Assembly (NCBI RefSeq): GCF_016599145.1
Contig: NZ_JAENKO010000030.1
Span: 1-53,523 of the forward strand
Direction of reading: 5' to 3'
DNA length: 53,523 nt
Source: Tomitella cavernea
Lineage (GTDB): Bacteria > Actinomycetota > Actinomycetes > Mycobacteriales > Mycobacteriaceae
Below the pieces are notes generated by a model. That model worked only from the letters and a program-made list of their open reading frames with translations, ran no database searches and was not told where the DNA came from. Below, piece after piece: positions 51,350 to 53,523 of the stretch. How positions within the stretch are numbered: position 1 is the first letter of the stretch; the number at the start of each line of letters is the position of its first letter. The position numbers were made by a program, and so were the translations under genes.

Positions 51350-52162
51350 ATGGCGGACGTGGCAAGAGTTCTGGCAGTGGCAAATCAGAAGGGCGGGGTC
51401 GCCAAGACGACCACCGTCGCATCGTTGGGCGCCGCCCTGGTGGCCCGCGGCAGGTCGGTGCTGATCGTCGACCTCGACCCGCAGGCGTGTTTGACGTTCT
51501 CGCTGGGGCACGACCCCGACAGGCTCGCGTCGTCTGTGCACGAGGTGCTGATCGGTGACGCGGACGTGGAGGACGTCCTGGTCGACACGGCGGACGGGAT
51601 GACGCTGTTGCCCGCGACGATCGACCTGGCGGGCGCGGAGGCCCTGCTGCTGATGCGTCCGGGACGCGAACATGCCCTGCGTCGGGCGCTGACCGCCGTC
51701 GCCGAGCGGTTCGACTTCATCTTCATCGACTGCCCGCCGTCGCTGGGCGTGCTCACCCTCAATGGGCTCACCGCCGCGGACGCGGTGATGGTGCCCCTGC
51801 AGTGCGAGACGCTGGCGCACCGCGGGGTGGGGCAGCTGCTGCGCACGGTCGAGGAGGTCCAGTCGATCACCAATCCGGCGCTGCGCATGCTCGGCGTGCT
51901 GCCGACGCTGTACGACGCGCGCACCACGCACAGCCGCGACGTGCTCGCAGACGTGTCCGACCGCTACGACATGCCGGTGCTCGCGCCGCCCGTTCCGCGC
52001 ACGGTGCGGTTCGCGGAAGCCTCCGCGTCAGGATCGACGGTGCTGGCCGGCCGCAAGAACAAGGGGGCCGCCGCGTACCGGGAGCTGGCGGGAAACCTGC
52101 TGGCCCACTGGGAGGACGGCGCCGAATTGGCGACGCTGTCCGCCGCGGAGATCTATTCGTGA
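51350..52162 (+). CDS. ParA/Soj-family ATPase, Rv3213c-like
   Basis: A 270-residue P-loop ATPase of the ParA/MinD family. The deviant Walker A is NQKGGVAKTTT, Walker A' LIVDLDPQACLTFSLG, Walker B FIFIDCPPSLG. PPVPRTVRFAEASASGSTVLAGRKNKGAAAYREL matches Mtb Rv3213c. No parB is adjacent, so this is an orphan ParA, not the chromosomal parAB locus; it may position another cargo. ATG 51350 has GAGG directly upstream; GTG 51359 is an alternative start. Cytosolic. Confidence 0.9.
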   Translation: MADVARVLAVANQKGGVAKTTTVASLGAALVARGRSVLIVDLDPQACLTFSLGHDPDRLASSVHEVLIGDADVEDVLVDTADGMTLLPATIDLAGAEALLLMRPGREHALRRALTAVAERFDFIFIDCPPSLGVLTLNGLTAADAVMVPLQCETLAHRGVGQLLRTVEEVQSITNPALRMLGVLPTLYDARTTHSRDVLADVSDRYDMPVLAPPVPRTVRFAEASASGSTVLAGRKNKGAAAYRELAGNLLAHWEDGAELATLSAAEIYS

Positions 52163-52188
52163 CGACGATCGATTCGTGAGCGTCCCCG

Positions 52189-53436
52189 TCACTCGCGCGG
52201 CGGCACGGGGGTGAGCGCGACGAGGGTCCCGCCGCGCTGTTCCAGCACGACGTCCCCGGCAGTGCCGGGGACAACCGGGCCGGCCTTTCCCGCGGCTCCG
52301 TCGGCGCTGCGGTCGACGGGGATCGTGCGCCGCACGCTGCCGTCCCAGGTGCCCGTGACGGCCAGGCCTTCGCGGGTGGGCACCAGTAGCGCCGAGGCCA
52401 TCGAGGTGCCCGGCCCCAGCGTGTCCGGCATGCGCCAGCGGACGGCGAGGGTACGGGCGTCGAGGGCCACCGTCGCCGTGCCGGTCCAGAAGGTGATCAC
52501 CGGACCGGACCGGGCGCCCACCACGATGCGGTCGGCCGCAGCGCCGGGGGCGAGTGGCGTGAGGCTTTCGCGGGCGACGCTCGCGTCGTAGACGAGCAGC
52601 GCGGTGCCCGCGCCGTCGGTCGCGACGACGGCGGTGCGTTCCCCGGACACGGCCACCACGTGCGCTGTGTGCAGCGCCGCACCGTCGATGCCGAGCACCT
52701 GGGAGCCCAGGACGTCCGGCTGGGAGGCGTCGTCGGGCGTGGCGGTGATGACCGTCAACCGCACGCCCGCGTCACCGGGGCAGTGTTCGAGTACTGCTAT
52801 GCGGGTGCCGGACGCGGCGGCCGAGTCGATGGTGCACCCCGGGTGCGGGTCGCCGTCCGGGTGCACCGGCGCGTCGACGCGGCCGTACTCGACCGTGCGC
52901 ACCAGGTCGGAACGCCACGATTCGATGCGGGTCGTCCCCACCGCGGTCACCCGATCCTCATCGGTGAGCAGTCGCATCGTGTTGTCGGAGTTGCTGCTGC
53001 GCTGCGGGCCGCGGCGGCCCGAGTCCGCATCGATCGCGGTCACCTCGCTGCAGCCGTTGCCGGTGCGGTACACGGCCACGGCGTGGCCGAACGCGGCCGT
53101 CGCCGCGCACAGCGGGACCCCGCGCTCATACGACCAGCGGGTCTTGCCGGTGCGGAAATCGTGGCCGATCACTGCGGACCCGTCGGCGGTGATCACCGTT
53201 CCGCCGACCACGAGCGGGTGGTCGGCGGCGGAATCGGGGGCGCGCCAGATCTCGCCCAGGGCCGCCGGCAGGCCGGTGACCGCGGTGGGGACCGGGGCCG
53301 GATCGGCGGCGGGGACCGCATCGGTGGCGCGCGACGGGCTCGTCCACCACACGATCAGCGCCGCGATGAGGATCGCGGCGCTGATCAGCGCGATGGCGGC
53401 GTAGTCGGCTCGCGTGCGCCGCTCGGGCCGGAGCAC
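52189..53436 (-). CDS. Membrane-anchored PQQ/beta-propeller-like protein, Rv3212-type
   Basis: A 415-residue protein with a single N-terminal membrane anchor (AAIALISAAILIAALIVWW) and an extracytoplasmic domain of repeated short beta-strand units (GHDFRTGKTRWSYERGVPL, AIDADSGR, VALDARTLAVRWRMP), like PQQ/quinoprotein propellers. Several Cys pairs (CAATAAFG, GNGCSEV, PGCTID, HCPGD) may form disulfides. Location agrees with Mtb Rv3212. GTG start at 53436. No enzymatic motif; function unknown. Probably follows the helicase gene at the window edge. Confidence 0.78.
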   Translation of the reverse strand: MLRPERRTRADYAAIALISAAILIAALIVWWTSPSRATDAVPAADPAPVPTAVTGLPAALGEIWRAPDSAADHPLVVGGTVITADGSAVIGHDFRTGKTRWSYERGVPLCAATAAFGHAVAVYRTGNGCSEVTAIDADSGRRGPQRSSNSDNTMRLLTDEDRVTAVGTTRIESWRSDLVRTVEYGRVDAPVHPDGDPHPGCTIDSAAASGTRIAVLEHCPGDAGVRLTVITATPDDASQPDVLGSQVLGIDGAALHTAHVVAVSGERTAVVATDGAGTALLVYDASVARESLTPLAPGAAADRIVVGARSGPVITFWTGTATVALDARTLAVRWRMPDTLGPGTSMASALLVPTREGLAVTGTWDGSVRRTIPVDRSADGAAGKAGPVVPGTAGDVVLEQRGGTLVALTPVPPRE

Positions 53437-53445
53437 GGGGCGGAG

Positions 53446-53523
53446 TCAGTCCGCGGTCGCGGCACTGCCCTGCGGGGCCCTGCCGCCCGCCGCGCCGGCG
53501 CCCGATGCGCCGCCGCCCCGGCG
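53446..53523 (-). CDS. C-terminal tail of a probable DEAD-box helicase (partial)
   Basis: The last 25 codons and stop of a gene entering from the right edge. The tail is Arg/Gly/Ala-rich (RRGGGASGAGAAGGRAPQ), as is common for RhlE-type RNA helicases. In Mtb the gene before Rv3212 is rhlE (Rv3211), in the same orientation. The identity rests on synteny and composition only, since the catalytic domain lies outside the window. Confidence 0.5.
   Translation of the reverse strand, partial: RRGGGASGAGAAGGRAPQGSAATAD

Overview
The window is very GC-rich DNA with compact, often overlapping genes, frequent GTG starts, TANNNT-type -10 boxes and several leaderless starts. Together with WhiB1, a SigH/RsrA-type pair, PdtaS, ribosomal protein bL37 and a complete KstR2-type cholesterol cluster, this points to a mycolic-acid actinobacterium (Mycobacteriales; Tsukamurella, Gordonia, Williamsia, Dietzia or Rhodococcus-like). 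The genus cannot be settled from the sequence alone. Orthologue names come from protein family recognition and from the gene order known in Mycobacterium tuberculosis (Mtb); no database search was run.

Layout. (1) 0-4.1 kb: a DUF998 membrane protein, a mycofactocin-type SDR, and a divergent TauE/SafE exporter / Rrf2 regulator pair. (2) 4.1-17 kb: steroid ring A/B genes. These are kstD with a MaoC hydratase; a CoA-transferase/hydratase pair; the leftward operon kshA - small Cys-rich protein - kshB - fadD19-like; and the rightward operon hsaA-hsaC-hsaB, which lacks hsaD. KstR-type operators (TNNAACNNGTTNNA) lie at kstD, kshA and hsaA. (3) 16.8-21.1 kb: a lipase-like hydrolase, a two-gene operon for a PF10118 ferritin-like diiron protein plus a flavin/[2Fe-2S] reductase, and another alpha/beta hydrolase. 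(4) 21.3-37.2 kb: the KstR2 regulon for the last two steroid rings (HIP catabolism). It comprises fadD3-fadE31-fadE32-fadE33, fadE30-ipdF, kstR2, fadA6, echA20-ipdA-ipdB-ipdC and an Rv3548c-like SDR, with three KstR2-type operators. A secreted TAP-like hydrolase carrying an in-frame minisatellite sits inside this cluster. (5) 37.4-40.9 kb: a GNAT protein with a GyrA-like N-terminal segment, then fadA5 divergent from cyp125 with KstR boxes between them. (6) 41-53.5 kb: a block collinear with Mtb Rv3228 down to about Rv3211: rsgA, aroA, a YbaK-type deacylase (placed here), sigH, anti-sigma, bL37, pdtaS, whiB1, a diacylglycerol kinase, a membrane protein, SnoaL-like, GNAT, phosphatase, ParA, a beta-propeller-like membrane protein and the tail of a probable DEAD-box helicase.

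How the parts work together. CYP125 and FadA5 act on the cholesterol side chain. KstD and KshAB open ring B, HsaAB hydroxylates and HsaC cleaves ring A. The FadD3, FadE, Ipd and EchA20 enzymes dismantle rings C and D. The hydrolase HsaD, the downstream hsaEFG genes, KstR itself and the Mce4 importer are not in the window.

The most interesting items are the GyrA-like/GNAT fusion, the diiron-protein/reductase operon, the four-cysteine protein inside the ksh operon, the hsa operon without hsaD, the AHGGAA minisatellite next to a catalytic serine, a structured leader before bL37, and the junction that places cyp125 beside rsgA. I saw no CRISPR array, transposase, phage gene, tRNA or rRNA.
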